A stretch of 64,000 nt of DNA. It comes from Leptopterna dolabrata. Lineage: Eukaryota; Arthropoda; Insecta; Hemiptera; Miridae. The notes under the pieces were generated by a model, which saw only the letters and a program-made list of their open reading frames with translations, was not told the origin of the DNA and ran no database searches. The position numbers were made by a program, and so were the translations under genes. How positions within the stretch are numbered: the first letter of the stretch is position 1; each line of letters begins with the position of its first letter. The stretch spans positions 156,316,934 to 156,380,933 of the forward strand of contig OX940974.1 of NCBI GenBank assembly GCA_954871275.1, in the 5' to 3' direction. Shown piece by piece: positions 32,755 to 44,300 of the stretch.

Positions 32755-33858
32755 TTGAATAATATCGTTACAACCATGCAGCAGGCGCAAGCAACGCCTC
32801 AGTTTAAAAAGGAGTATCTTTCAATGGTCCCCGACTTTTCGGGTGAACCAGAATTACTAGACAGATTCATTACCATAAGTGATAAACTGCTAGGAAAATT
32901 TATCAACCAACAGGATCCTGATGATTTTCAAAACGAATATTTGTTGAATTGTATTCTTTCAAAGATTAAAGGGCCAGCAGCCGAAACACTATGTTCACAC
33001 GATGTAGGGACATGGGCGGAATTGCGAACCGCTCTTATTGACAACTTTTCAGACAAGAGGGATATGTGGACCCTTGTCCAAGAAATGGGTAATTTTAAAC
33101 AAATGTATAATGGAGACGCCTTTAAATATTACGAACGATTAAATAAGCAGCTTAATTTGGGCATTTTTTATGTACAAGTAAGGCCGGAATTAGACCCGAC
33201 CGCAGTGATTCCATTTCTCAAAAAATTAGGGCTTAGATGCCTATTAAAGGGATTAAACGAGCCATTAGGTTCACTAATGCGGACTAAAAATCCGACGAGC
33301 ATGGGAGCTGCTGCTAGCATCCTTATTAATGATTTTCAGTATATACCATCATATAGACAGATGGCTTATAAAAATCAAGCGAGCTCTTATAATACCTCGC
33401 ACAATTCTTTCAAAAAACCAGAGGGTTCCAGTCTTCACCAAGACAAAGGGAAAAAACCCTCCCAGCAGGCCTCAAGACCCCAGACGATCCCCCAAAACCA
33501 GAAAAAACCTATAGTCCAACAAGGGACATTTAAACCCAGGTTCCCTCAGAACCAGAGTAACTATAAACCCAACAATTATCGTCAACCGACACAGGCAAAT
33601 CAGGGCAATTATAGACCTAATAATTCTAATCAGCCCACGCCTATGAGTGCTAGAACAACTAGGACAACTTATCCTATGAACATGATACAAGGCAATGACA
33701 ATGGAGATAATTTCGACCCCGATAATGAAACGTATGATACCGAAGAGTCCTATCAAGCAGTTGACGACGATTCGCAAGAACAGCCTTTTTTAGAAGAAGA
33801 GGTCGAGTATTCCGGAGAGGAAATTCCTTGCCTTATATCATTTCAGATGTTAAGATAA
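32755..33858 (+). CDS. gag: Errantivirus Gag, 367 aa, open
   Basis: The ORF encodes a structural capsid precursor with an alpha-helical capsid-like N-terminal half. The C-terminal tail is rich in Asn, Pro and Gln and ends acidic. There is no CCHC zinc knuckle, which is normal for errantiviruses. The leader between primer site and ORF is about 300 bases. The stop overlaps the protease frame, which is in the -1 register, and a slippery heptamer lies 67 bases before the stop codon. The sequence is uninterrupted and may still be translatable. Confidence 0.8.
   Translation: MNNIVTTMQQAQATPQFKKEYLSMVPDFSGEPELLDRFITISDKLLGKFINQQDPDDFQNEYLLNCILSKIKGPAAETLCSHDVGTWAELRTALIDNFSDKRDMWTLVQEMGNFKQMYNGDAFKYYERLNKQLNLGIFYVQVRPELDPTAVIPFLKKLGLRCLLKGLNEPLGSLMRTKNPTSMGAAASILINDFQYIPSYRQMAYKNQASSYNTSHNSFKKPEGSSLHQDKGKKPSQQASRPQTIPQNQKKPIVQQGTFKPRFPQNQSNYKPNNYRQPTQANQGNYRPNNSNQPTPMSARTTRTTYPMNMIQGNDNGDNFDPDNETYDTEESYQAVDDDSQEQPFLEEEVEYSGEEIPCLISFQMLR
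33786..33792 (+). promoter_or_regulatory. Canonical -1 frameshift slippery heptamer T TTT TTA
   Basis: The heptamer is in the correct register with gag codons (CCT TTT TTA). Slipping by -1 enters the protease frame, which is open from here to the composite insertion. This is the same heptamer class used by several retroviruses. A strong downstream stem-loop is not obvious by eye. Confidence 0.75.
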
Positions 33859-33949
33859 TAAAAATATTATTGGACACTGGAAGTACCCGCAGTTTTGTAA
33901 ACAAAAAAATTAGTCAAGAGCTTTTTGAAGATTTTATTCAAGATTGTAA
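33793..33949 (+). pseudogene. pol: Errantivirus protease, N-terminal part
   Basis: In the -1 frame after the slippery site a hydrophobic strand leads into the catalytic LLDTGS motif (about 33870-33885) of a retroviral aspartic protease. The frame is interrupted at 33950 by the palindromic composite and resumes near 53562. Confidence 0.8.
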
Positions 33950-34135
33950 GTAGGGTAGAAATGTATTTTCTGGCACATTCCTGTTTGAACATGCTCGTCG
34001 GGCGGACCAGCTGCCTCCTGCCTTAGCGGGCGAGTCCACCTTCTCACCCATCCCTTACCAACCCCCTCACCCACCCCTTAACCCCTCACCACCCTACCAC
34101 ACCACCCCCCACCATCAACCCCCCCACTCCCCCAT

Positions 34136-34326
34136 TCACATTTCGCTCCTAGTTTTCGCATTAGATCAGTTCCTAGTAACATGTCAAAATCTTTATGAAA
34201 ATCATACAGATGAAACTCACTTTCCAAGTCTATGTTGGTATTGAATATTTTGGATATTGGAAGTCTCACAAATTGGGTTCCTTCAGTTTCTCCGTGAGGA
34301 GTAACGACCTTGAATTTACAATAGTA
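34136..34326 (-). pseudogene. Inverted errantivirus protease fragment at the composite's left end
   Basis: On the minus strand this encodes the same protease C-terminal segment as 53562-53733, including MLLGTDLMRKLGAKC. It differs by at least one codon (Tyr for Phe) and carries 12 extra bases (four codons, in frame) after the His-Gly pair. The palindrome therefore runs past the element edge into viral flank. It stops at a C-rich junction at 34135. Confidence 0.85.
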
Positions 34327-34399
34327 GGATAAGAATGTAGGTTCTGGGACATTCCTGTTTCAACATGCTCGTCAGTCTAACCAGCTGCCTCCTGCCTTA

Positions 34400-35030
34400 G
34401 CGGGCGAGTCCACCTTCTCACCACCCCCTCACCAACCCCCTCAACCACCCCTCAACCACCCTCCCCCCTCACCAACCCCCCCCCTACCGCCCCCTCATCA
34501 TCCCTTACCTCCCTCACTCCTCCCCTCTCACACCACCTCTCCCCACTACCCCCTCGCCATTACCCTCATCCACCCCATTACCCCCCCCCCCCCCCAGGAC
34601 ATCGCCCTATCGCCCCCTGCCGCCTCCAGACCTCCACCCACTCCACCCCCTGCCGCCTCCAGACCTCCACCCACTCCACCCCCTGCCGCCTTCAGACCTC
34701 CACCCACCCCCGCCAACTGTCACCTCCAGACCTCCACCCACCCCCGCCCACTGACACCTCCAGACCTCCACCCACCCCGCCCCCAGCTGCCTCCAGACCT
34801 CCACCCACCCCGCCCCCTGCCACCTCCACCCACCCCGCCCTCCTCCGACCCTCACCTCCTCCTACCCCTCCACCCTCCATCACTCACACACCTTCATCCC
34901 CCACCCCCCACCTTCGCACTTCATCACCCATCAACCTCCTACCACCCTCACCACCTCACACCCCCCCCCCCCCCCCGGCCGCTACGCCCCACCCCCTCGT
35001 CGCCTCACCCCCCTCACCCATCACCTCAAA
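34400..35030. repeat. Strongly strand-skewed C-rich tract with 33-38-bp units
   Basis: Almost G-free apart from short words. It contains C-runs of 15-18 and tandem units around CCAGACCTCCACCCACYCC at 34615-34830. Mirrored as G-rich sequence at about 53020-53480. Such strands can adopt i-motif or G-quadruplex structure. Confidence 0.8.
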
Positions 35031-35032
35031 CC

Positions 35033-35640
35033 ATTATTATGAATACCTACCAACTTAGTTGTACTACCTACCAAATAATCATAATGACGTCACCCCACCC
35101 CACCCCTCCCCTACCACCATCGTGGAATACCGTTTTGACTATGAATACCTACCTAATTAATTGTATCAGGTAATCATAATGACGTCACCCCACCCCCTCC
35201 AACCATCTTGGAATTTCTGGAATACCGTTTTGACTATGAATACCTACCTACTTAATTCTATCAGTTAACCATAATGACGACCCCTTTCCACAATCTTGGA
35301 ATTTCTGGAATTCCGTTTTGATTATGAATACCTACCAACTTAATTGTACTACCTACCAAATAATCATAATGACGTCACCCCACCCCACCCCTCCCCTACC
35401 ACCATCGTGGAATACCGTTTTGACTATGAATACCTACCTAATTAATTGTATCAGGTAATCATAATGACGTCACCCACCCCCTACCTCCACCATCTTGGAA
35501 TTTCTGGAATTCCGTTTTGATTATGAATACCTACCTACTTAATTCTATCAGGTAAGCATAATAAAGTCCCTCGGAATTTCTGAAAATCCTGTTTGACCAT
35601 GAATACCTACTTACCTACTTGACACTCAAAACACTGGACT
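35033..35640. repeat. Tandem repeat, unit about 120-130 bp
   Basis: Units alternate ATTATGAATACCTACC, TAATCATAATGACGTCACCC and TGGAATTYCGTTTTGAYTATG. Five or so units are present, with partial copies at 38995-39300 and inverted copies at 52370-53000. Each unit holds the CRE-like palindrome TGACGTCA. Confidence 0.8.
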
Positions 35641-36285
35641 TATTATGATACCCACCTACTTATGTAAATAATATTAAGGTGAATGTTCGAAATGTTGATT
35701 CTCACCCAAACATAATGGGGAGATATTAATCTACCTATGAAAATATTTCATTATGATTGTAATTAAAATGATCATCTCCAACCAGACAGGTGTGTCTCGT
35801 TATTATATTTGTCTTGAGCTAAACAATTTTTTGAGGCCAGCCGTTCCTGTGCACCAAAAAGCTTCGTCAACACTATCGTGAATCAAATGGTATAAATCCG
35901 GCCGGGATATCATCACAAGGGAGTACCTGATTATAATCAAGGATGGCTGTATGAAGTCGAGTTGGTTGTTCTGCGATATGAGTGGTGGACTACTGGAGGT
36001 AGGTACTTGTGAAACTTGAACAAACGTTGAAGTATTATTGATGGGTAAATTATTACACAATGGTAAATTATTAAAAAACGGTAAATTATACATAACGGCA
36101 ATTATTACACAAGGGTAAATTATTACACAACGGTTCATCTACCAAGAAGGGTCTGGATTTTGTTGATCGGTACTTTTGCAACTTGAACAACCGTTGAAGT
36201 ATTATTGATGGGCAAGTTATTACACAACGGTTCATTACAGGTATTGACCACAGAAAACAGTGACAGAAGGGGCATCTATTTCACT

Positions 36286-38033
36286 GGCTGTCGCCCATAA
36301 GCGCTAATGACATGAAAGGGTAGGTACAAAAGCGCAAAACTTTGTGAAAATGCATGAGCGAAAAGCGCAGCAACGTATAATATATAACATATAATATAGC
36401 ACCAAAAAGCGCGACGTATTTCAAGTTTAAAAACAGATGATGATATAGAATTCGTATGATAACTTGAACTTCAAGAAATTGAAGGTAGTCAGAACGGTAG
36501 TCCAAATCACGGCTTCACTTGCTTCTTCATTCCCATTTTTCGGACATAGTCAATTAACGTAATTTCGTTCGTCTCCAACTTTTCCCACACTGCTAGTACA
36601 GAGCAGTGAGGTGAGTGAAATTGGTCCTTTAAATGCCGATGATACGATTCAGGTCCGTTTGTCGTTCGAGGAATTTCACTCATGGGGGGTCGTGCCCATA
36701 ATTTTGGCGGAAAAGTACTTTGTGGTCCAATGTAGGTTGAGGCCAGGTATTCCACAAAATCGCCCAATCTATTATCGGTAGGCACTTGGGCGATAATATC
36801 AAGGAAAGCTGTTTCAACGAGAGACTGTGGAACGTATGACAGACCGAAGAATGTTTTTAAAAATTGGCCAACGTTTGAATGCTAGGAGTAATCGCCTTGT
36901 AGACCTAGGCGTTGAATTTTCCGGTAAAAGCTCTGACCCAAATGGAAATCACAGCAAGCTACCTGTACGCTAGGAAAAACAGTACTCACCGCAGTGTGAG
37001 CAGCTTTCTCGAAATCAAGTATGCAGAAGGTGGGGCTCAGATTCAACTGCATATCCCGGCATAAATCCTTAAGGAAATTCCACATGTTTACGTAACATTT
37101 TTCTGTTTTGTTTGGTAAAAAACAATAGGCAAGTTGGTAGTAACAACCATCCGAGAACGCGTGTACGGTATATAGCTGCGTAAAATGCCTAGGAGCGACA
37201 TAAAAAGTTCCATCGGCTAAAATAGTGCCACTTCCGCACAAAAATGTGAGGTTACGGGGTGTAGTCAAAATTATAAGTTCGTTCATTTTGTGAACATGCA
37301 CAAAGTCTTCTTGAGTACTTGTTTTGTACTGCCGCGATAGTGCTTGATCAAGTGCTTCTTCTCTACTCTTGGGATGACTATCGAGATGTTTCCTTCGTTG
37401 CCAGTACAATGACTTCCGGATCGTTGTAATATCGTCTCCCTGGAGTTCAGAATTTTCTATTGTCGACAGTTCCCTTCGTATAATCTTCGAAGGCCGTTCA
37501 TGAAGGTCTAAAGACGCTTTCCTTTTGCACTCATTTCTTATGATATGCCTCTCTGTATCACGTGTGGTTGGCTGTTCGTGGTTATGTTGACGTTCGTGAC
37601 TTACGATGTGAGTGAAGATGCTGTTCGTCACCATACTACTTGAACATCGTCTAGTAGTGCACCGCCAACTCACTGTACCATCACGATTTACGCGACTCTT
37701 CCTGTACCTGTAATTGTCTAAAACTAAACAAGTCACTCCTTTGTTAGTCACTGACACACGAAATAAATGTTCCATCGCTCTCGGAAGGCTTCACAACGAC
37801 TGACAAAAATAGAAGATAGACAGTTTAGTAACGGCTTATTTAGACACAAGTGTTACTGTTTACTTTGCAAGGTGAATCCATCGATATAAACAAATGTTTC
37901 AATCAGTGAGTGAACCTCGCGCTTATCGACTCTTGGAATCGCGCTTATCGAACTAGACCTTCTCACAACGGTCGCGCTTACTAGACATAGATATTTACGG
38001 ATAACTGAAGATTAGCGCTTATGGGTTCCACCG
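36286..38033 (-). mobile_element. MULE transposon inserted in the left arm
   Basis: ATTTCACT is duplicated at 36278-36285 and 38034-38041. Both ends carry CCCATAAGCGCTAAT in inverted orientation after an 8-nt, less conserved tip. The same site is uninterrupted in the third arm copy (39955-39990) and lacks a MULE in the right arm, so the empty site is visible. The element carries a FLYWCH-MULE transposase. Confidence 0.92.
36507..37775 (-). pseudogene. MULE transposase with FLYWCH finger, one in-frame stop
   Basis: The ORF starts at ATG 37775. Residues 1-67 form a FLYWCH-type zinc finger (the motif around WRCTTRRC and HERQHNH). Residues about 188-290 form the MULE transposase core, with ADGTFYVAP and ILDFEKAAHTAV giving the acidic residues and a CCDFHLGQ motif. 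A TAG at 36882-36884 interrupts it, and the same frame then continues through TTNGPESYHRHL to 36507. Apart from this single stop the protein (about 420 aa) appears complete. Confidence 0.88.
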
Positions 38034-38757
38034 ATTTCACTCCACATAAACAATTTTCCTTTAGGCTGTATTATTTTAGCAACATTTGACTCGTGATTTA
38101 GGTAGGTACCTAGTAACGAGTACGGGGTTAGGTACTAACCTACGTAGGGTCTGCGATTCACATAGTATATTATATAGACGGGTTATATATACAGAGAGCT
38201 GTGATCTGTAACAGGAGGGGTATTCTGTACAAAATAATAAACCGTTGTGCAGGGATTTGCAGCGTTTTCTTTTTATTCAAACCAAAATACTTCAAACGTA
38301 CATAAATTCAAAATGTTTGACCGCCATATAAGGATACCGTCAAATGAGGCCATGATTCGGTCATGAACGGAACTCTTGATCCATGCTCAGTAGCTCTTAA
38401 TCTTGAGATTATTCTTTTAGGATCATTATTCAATCGAGCGGGACATTGTTCTAGGATCATCGAGCTGATTGGGTGTGCAATTTGAACTGATCTTAAGAGC
38501 GAGAAAATATAGGAATGAACGGGGCAATCTCGTGCCTGGGTAGGCAGCACTGGGCCCGGGGTGAGTTCTAATATTGTGATTCATTGTGTGAATATTATTA
38601 AGACGCCACTACACACATGTGAATAGACTTTCTGACTTTGCGAAATTTTTTATATTAAATAGTCCGAACTTGTACCTAAAAAGATCTGTATTTTGTCGAA
38701 TATAAAGTTGTGTTCATGATCGATCCAGAGCTTGTGCTTATCCCGAGAACTTTTCAT

Positions 38758-38775
38758 TGGTGCCGAAACCCGGGA
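38758..38775 (+). promoter_or_regulatory. BEL-type primer-binding site, left arm
   Basis: TGGTGCCGAAACCCGGGA directly follows TTTTCA and is the primer site commonly seen in insect BEL/Pao elements. It marks the preceding arm sequence as LTR-like, with its 3' edge at about 38756. Confidence 0.7.
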
Positions 38776-38875
38776 AGTTCTGCCCCATGGCTGAGTGACT
38801 ATCCAGCGTGTGAGGTTAAGCTCAACTGCGGTCATTCGCCTAACTTGTAGTTTTTAATCAGTAGTCAGGCTGCTC

Positions 38876-40009
38876 ATCACCCATCAACCTCCTACCACCC
38901 TCACCACCTCACACCTCCCCCCCCCCCCCCGCCCACAACCACTACGCCCCACCCCCTCGTCGCCTCACACCCCTCACCCATCACCTCAAACCATTATTAT
39001 GAATACCTACCAACTTAGTTGTACTACCTATCAAATAATCATAATGGCGTCACCCCACCCCACCCCTCCACTACCACCATCGTGGAATACCGTTTTGACT
39101 ATGAATACCTACCTAATTAATTGTATCAGGTAATCATAATGACGTCACCCACCCCCTCCAACCATCTTGGAATTTCTGGAATACCGTTTTGACTATGAAT
39201 ACCTACCTACTTAATTCTATCAGGTAAGCATAATAAAGTCCCTCGGAATTTCTGAAAATCCTGTTTGACCATGAATACCTACTTACCTACTTGACACTCA
39301 AAACACTGGACTTATTATGATACCCACCTACTTATGTAAATAATATTAAGGTGAATGTTCGAAATGTTGATTCTCACCCAAACATAATGGGGAGATATTA
39401 ATCTACCTATGAAAATATTTCATTATGATTGTAATTAAAATGATCATCTCCAACCAGACAGGAGCCAGCGTGTCTCGTTATTATATTTGTCTTGAGCTAA
39501 ACAATTTTTTGAGGCCAGCCGTTCCTGTGCACCAAAAAGCTTCGTCAACACGATCGTGAATCAAATGGTATAAATCCGGCCGGGATATCATCACAAGGGA
39601 GCACCTGATTATAATCAAGGATGGCTGTATGAAGTCGAGTTGGTTGTTCTGCGATATGAGTGGTGGACTACTGGAGGTAGGTACTTGTGAAACTTGAACA
39701 AACGTTGAAGTATTATTGATGGGTAAATTATTACACAATGGTAAATTATTAAACAACGGTAAATTATACATAACGGCAATTATTACACAAGGGTAAATTA
39801 TTACACAACGGTTCATCTACCAAGAAGGGTCTGGATTTTGTTGATCGGTACTTTTGCAACTTGAACAACCGTTGAAGTATTATTGATGGGCAAGTTATTA
39901 CACAACGGTTCATTACAGGTATTGACCACAGAAAACAGTGACAGAAGGGGCATCTATTTCACTCCACATAAACAATTTTCCTTTAGGCTGTATTATTTTA
40001 GCAACATTT
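38876..40009. repeat. Third, partial copy of the arm, direct with the left arm
   Basis: Starts at CTCATCACCCATCAACCTCC (equivalent to about 34915) and runs through the tandem and TAAATTATTACAC blocks to GCAACATTTG (equivalent to about 38073). It has no MULE. It separates the primer-site region from the BEL gag, so it was inserted into or copied into the BEL leader. Confidence 0.88.
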
Positions 40010-41145
40010 GGTTTTGAGGATGCCATGGAGGAGATCCTCATTGTTAAGGTAAGCAAACTGATTGTACGCTTGACTTTGGTCCCAAAACCCGTTCCGTCCT
40101 ATCTCCTTTGGAACCTAAAGGGCAGCTCTGGGTCCAGGGCCTGATGAAATAAAGTACCAAGCACTTCTCAATCAACTTAGCCCTGAAGTGCAATCATCAT
40201 TCCGTCGATCTGGTTCGAGGTATCCCGAACTGCATGAAGCACTGTGCGCTGAAAATTCGGGCAATAGGTTAGCACGCCAACCGTAGACTCAACCCAAGGT
40301 TGCAGCAGCTGGATGCCATACAGATTGACGGATTTCTCTCATCTGCCTGGAGCTGGGTGAGTTCAATGGAGGGACTTCCACTAATGAACTGGCATCCATC
40401 CTTCTGTTCGAAGATCTTCTCAGTAGTTGGATCCGGCTATTAAGGACAAATTCAACCAGGGGGAGATGGAAGACGAGATCTTCTCATATAAGCAGCTCCT
40501 CGAAAGAGCTCAAATTTGCCCAGATGATGCCCCAGGGACACGACCTAGATCAAGTTCTGAGGAAAAGGGTTCCAGTAAGCAGCGAAAACCCAGGCCCCCT
40601 CCCACTCCTCGCACAACAGATCGACCACCCTCGCTCGGTCAGTCACGAGGGAGTGGTTCAAATGTCATCACTGCTCAGGACCTCACTTCCTATACCACTG
40701 CAAAGAGTTCCGGTAGTTCAGCGTCAAGAGTTCATCAGATCAACTGGACTCCCCATTCATTGCTTTTTGTGGAAGCACAACTCCGCTCAGAACTGTACTT
40801 CACTCCAACAGTGCCATTGCGGAGGATCACAACACATCCTACTCCATGTCGACGAGGAATTAAAAGGGTATACGGGGAAACCAAACTCTTAGGTTCCCAG
40901 GCCCCGGCCAAACAGGCAAGGGCTCCCGTTCGTCTAGTTAGGACCTTGCTGGCAGTCGTTGAGGATGCCCATCATCTGAAATTCCTGCCAGAGCCAGTAC
41001 TCGCAAAGTAAAGCTCAATGGTTCAGGTTCTAACTCAATGTTCAAGCTCAGCTCCTGGCAGGGAGTGAAAAATGGTGGGGTAGACTCTAAGGCTCCTGTT
41101 AGTTCTAATTTGCGCTTCCCTTTCAGCTCTCATAACGTTACCGAT
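40010..41145 (+). pseudogene. BEL/Pao gag remnant (left inverted arm)
   Basis: The frame 40427-41011 and its neighbours encode basic, proline-rich Gag text. A CCHC knuckle (KCHHCSGPHFLYHCK) is readable near 40660-40720 in a second frame. Stops and frame changes are numerous. The same block occurs inverted at 45416-46540. Confidence 0.75.
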
Positions 41146-41308
41146 CCCGTAAGTGAGAACCAACATCAGGGCTGACCGTAGCTTCCTGTAGAGCGGTAGG
41201 GGGTCTCTGCACCAGGAGATGACAGGGCGTAAGAACTAGCAGATCATTGGGCGAATTAGACTGAAACACCAAAGGCCTACTGTTTGGAACTGCCTCAGGT
41301 GTTGAAGG
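41146..41308 (-). pseudogene. Inverted BEL integrase C-terminal fragment
   Basis: Reverse complement of 45239-45415, which encodes the plus-strand integrase end with NDLLVLTPGHFLVQRPL. Here it is joined backwards to gag, completing the left inner arm. Confidence 0.8.
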
Positions 41309-44300
41309 ACCCTTCTCTGCTGAAACCTAATGGTGCCATACACAGGAGAAGTGGGATTCATTGCATTACTCTTTTGGTTAGTAATAGAGTAGATCTTAAT
41401 AACCCTATTGGACCCGTTGTGCCACCAACTCCCTAGGTCATAGGCCTGGCGCACGTTATCTGTGAAGTCTAGCGAGCCCCACCGATCGATCATAGCGAGT
41501 AACTTCGGTTCTCATACGTCCACTTGTAGGAATGTTTATGGGGATCATTCTAAGTCTAGCTCACTTCTCTCAAAGAAAAGGTCTTCCTTTCATTTCCCAC
41601 GGTCAAAGGGGGGACTACTTCCCACTGCTATAGTTCGGGTGTTCTCAGGCGTTACCTCTCCTGGTGAAGTCTGCAGGACTTTGCTGACATGGGGTCTGAA
41701 ATCCAATTGATCTACCACAAATTAATTGGCTCTTGTGGCCAGTTTACTGGTGACGCCGATCAATCATGTAGTGTTGGGCGTGGGAGCCCAGCCACAGACA
41801 GCATGTCGTCAGTTTTTTGGCATACTTGAACTGGGCACAGAATGCCCTTTTTAGCCTGTGATTGGCCTCATACATGGAGCGTGGAATCCAAGCTTGGGGA
41901 CTCTTTGTTGAGTGAGCGGGATGACATCGATCTTTATTCTGGTGTAGATCTTTACTTGTATCCGGAGTTTGGCCGTTCTGTTCAATTTAGTCCACTCGCC
42001 GAACTGCAAACCTTTAACTCGGATGAACCAGTCCTGTCCATCAGACACCACGCTCTTTGTCCAAGGCCAACCCCCTCGTCCCATGTTCCCAAATTTGTCT
42101 TGCCCTGAATGGACAGATTGGATACAGATTGTACCCAAGGCCTTAAAAGAAATTATTCAGGTGTTGCGCCTTTTGATTAATTGGACCCTCCCCAGCGTGG
42201 AGTCAGGGATCCATGTCCTCAGCATACCGAGCTGCCCCGTTCCCATAAACCCTTGTTCTTTCCTAAGGTCTAGACAGCTCTGTCCAAGACTGCAAGGGTG
42301 GCAGTGTAACATTGATCTCGCTGATGTCTTGTTCTCAAATCTAATTGGTGACTTGCTGGTTTCACCATCCATTGTTCCTGTCTCTCAGAACCCCGCTCGT
42401 TTCGAGGTGGCAGCGGCACCTGTCTCTGTTGATGTGCGAGAGTTGATTGGGGCTTCTCCGTCAAATGTTTCGAGATTGAGTCTTTGGAGGGGGCAGTTCC
42501 ATGCACCACAGCTGAATTAGAGGCGGAGCAGCTCTTTGTTAGTCAAACTCGCCATGGCGAGAGTGGGTGTTATGTATCCTTTGCCCAGGACCATACTGTT
42601 TTAGGTGCTTCTCGCGCGATAGCTCTTCAACAGTTCTACCGACTCGAGTCCAAGTTCAGAAAGGATCTCTTTCAAGCTCACTCCTACCAGTAGTTCATTC
42701 ACGAGTACAGAGATTCGGGTCACATGTGCCTTTGGATTTGCCCCATTATTATATACGGCATCATGCTGTGCACGTTCTGGCGAACCCCCCAAACTATATC
42801 TGAGCGATATTCAATGCCTCTCAATGCACATCAAATGGCCTTCCACTCAATCTTAGAAGTAGGTCCCAAGCTCCAACAGGACATATATGTCTTGTAGTGC
42901 TTCGGTCTCGGTTGTTCCGTTTTGTGTTCATTGCTGACATTCGTCAAATGTTCAGACAAATAAAGCATGTCCATGAGGATCAGGGCATGCTGCGTATAGC
43001 TTGGAGAGATTCCCCTTCAAATGAGGTAGAGGACTACGCTCTTTGTACACTAACTTATGGAACGGCCCCTGCCCCTTTCTTGAACATACAAGTACTTGTG
43101 GATCTGGCTGCCTCTGGTAAGGAGACTCACCCAGTGGCCATGGAAATATTATCCAATGACAAGTACGTAGATTATGCTTATGGTGGGGGAGAAACCGTTC
43201 AGTTGGCTCTGCAGGCTCGAGATGAACTGATTGATCTTCTGCAGACGGCTGGTTCCGAGCTTCTAAAGTGGGTCTCCAACGACCATAGCGTCCTGCAGGG
43301 TGTGCCTGCAGAGTACTGCCTGCCTGTTGTGGAGGCTGTTGACCTCGGCTTAGAGGATGAAAAGCCGTTAAAATTGTTAGGCATAGCGTGGAATCCCAGA
43401 TCTGACTGTTCATTCTTCAGAGTCCTCACTACCCCCCATGTCAGGCCCAAGCGGGTGTTGGCCAGTCCAGTAGGTCGAGGGGTGGGTCATGCCAGTGTCG
43501 ATCTTTGCTCGGTGCATTCACCATGAAGTTTGCTAAATTTAGATGGGATGATCCGTTGTCTAGTTCCTTGGTTCATGATTGGTTCAGAATTGCCGATTCC
43601 ATGGGAATGTTGGCAGATCTACAAATTCCCGGATACATAAATTTGATCAATTCTAATCAGTGGCTTGTAGGCTTTGCCGATGCGTCTGAGCGAGCCTACG
43701 TCGCTGTGGTGTATCATGTTTCTCTTCAGAGTTCTTCGTTTGTAACTCACTTGATCATGTTCCGAGCAAGGATCGCTCCGTTAAAACAAGAGATGATACC
43801 TCGTCTCGAGCTTTTGGCAGCAGAACCACTCAGAAAAATCGTGAGGTAGGTATGTCCCGTATTTTGCTCAGATCCTGGACAGTAATATTGTGGCATGTTC
43901 CGATAGTTCAGTGGTGCTCTCGTGGCTCACTGCCAACCCTGCTCTACAGTGGTAGGTCTTTGTAGGGAACCCGGTAGCCAGAACACTGGCAGATCTCCCC
44001 GTTGAGCACTGGTTTCATGTTGAGTAGGCACAACCCCGCAAATGTGGCCTCTGGAGGCGCACTCCCGAGTCGTTTAGTCCGCGACTCATTGTGGTGGACT
44101 GGACCTATGTGGTTGCAGTTAGAGAGAGTTCACTGGCCAATTCGGCGTATCCGCCCCGATTTAGCCCAGGAGTCCGTAGCTGAAGAGATCCGTGCTGCGG
44201 GCACTCATCATGTTACTGTTCAGCAGATTTGCTAGAGAAGGACTTTAGTTCACAGGGTGCCTTAGATGCGTGTTTGCTTGGATTCTACAGTTCAAAAAGA

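Larger units (their letters stand above)
34136..38872. repeat. Left arm of the giant inverted repeat
   Basis: Reverse-complement partner of 46776-53733. Without the MULE (36286-38033) the arm is about 3 kb. Its order is: terminus, C-rich block (34400-35030), tandem CTACCTACC/AATCATAATGACGTCA block (35033-35640), TAAATTATTACAC tandem block (36040-36130), then LTR-like sequence with a TATATATA box near 38180 and a BEL-type primer site at 38758. Open frames in the arm come from its repeats. Confidence 0.88.

Noticed and set aside
34607..34883. Glycine/tryptophan-rich minus-strand ORFs (and 53052-53273 plus)
   Set aside because: They are direct translations of C-rich or G-rich tandem repeats.
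35803..36138. 111-codon ORF repeated at 39481-39816 and 51800-52135
   Set aside because: All three copies lie in the arm repeat, and the N-terminal part is a translation of the TAAATTATTACAC tandem block. No domain was recognised.
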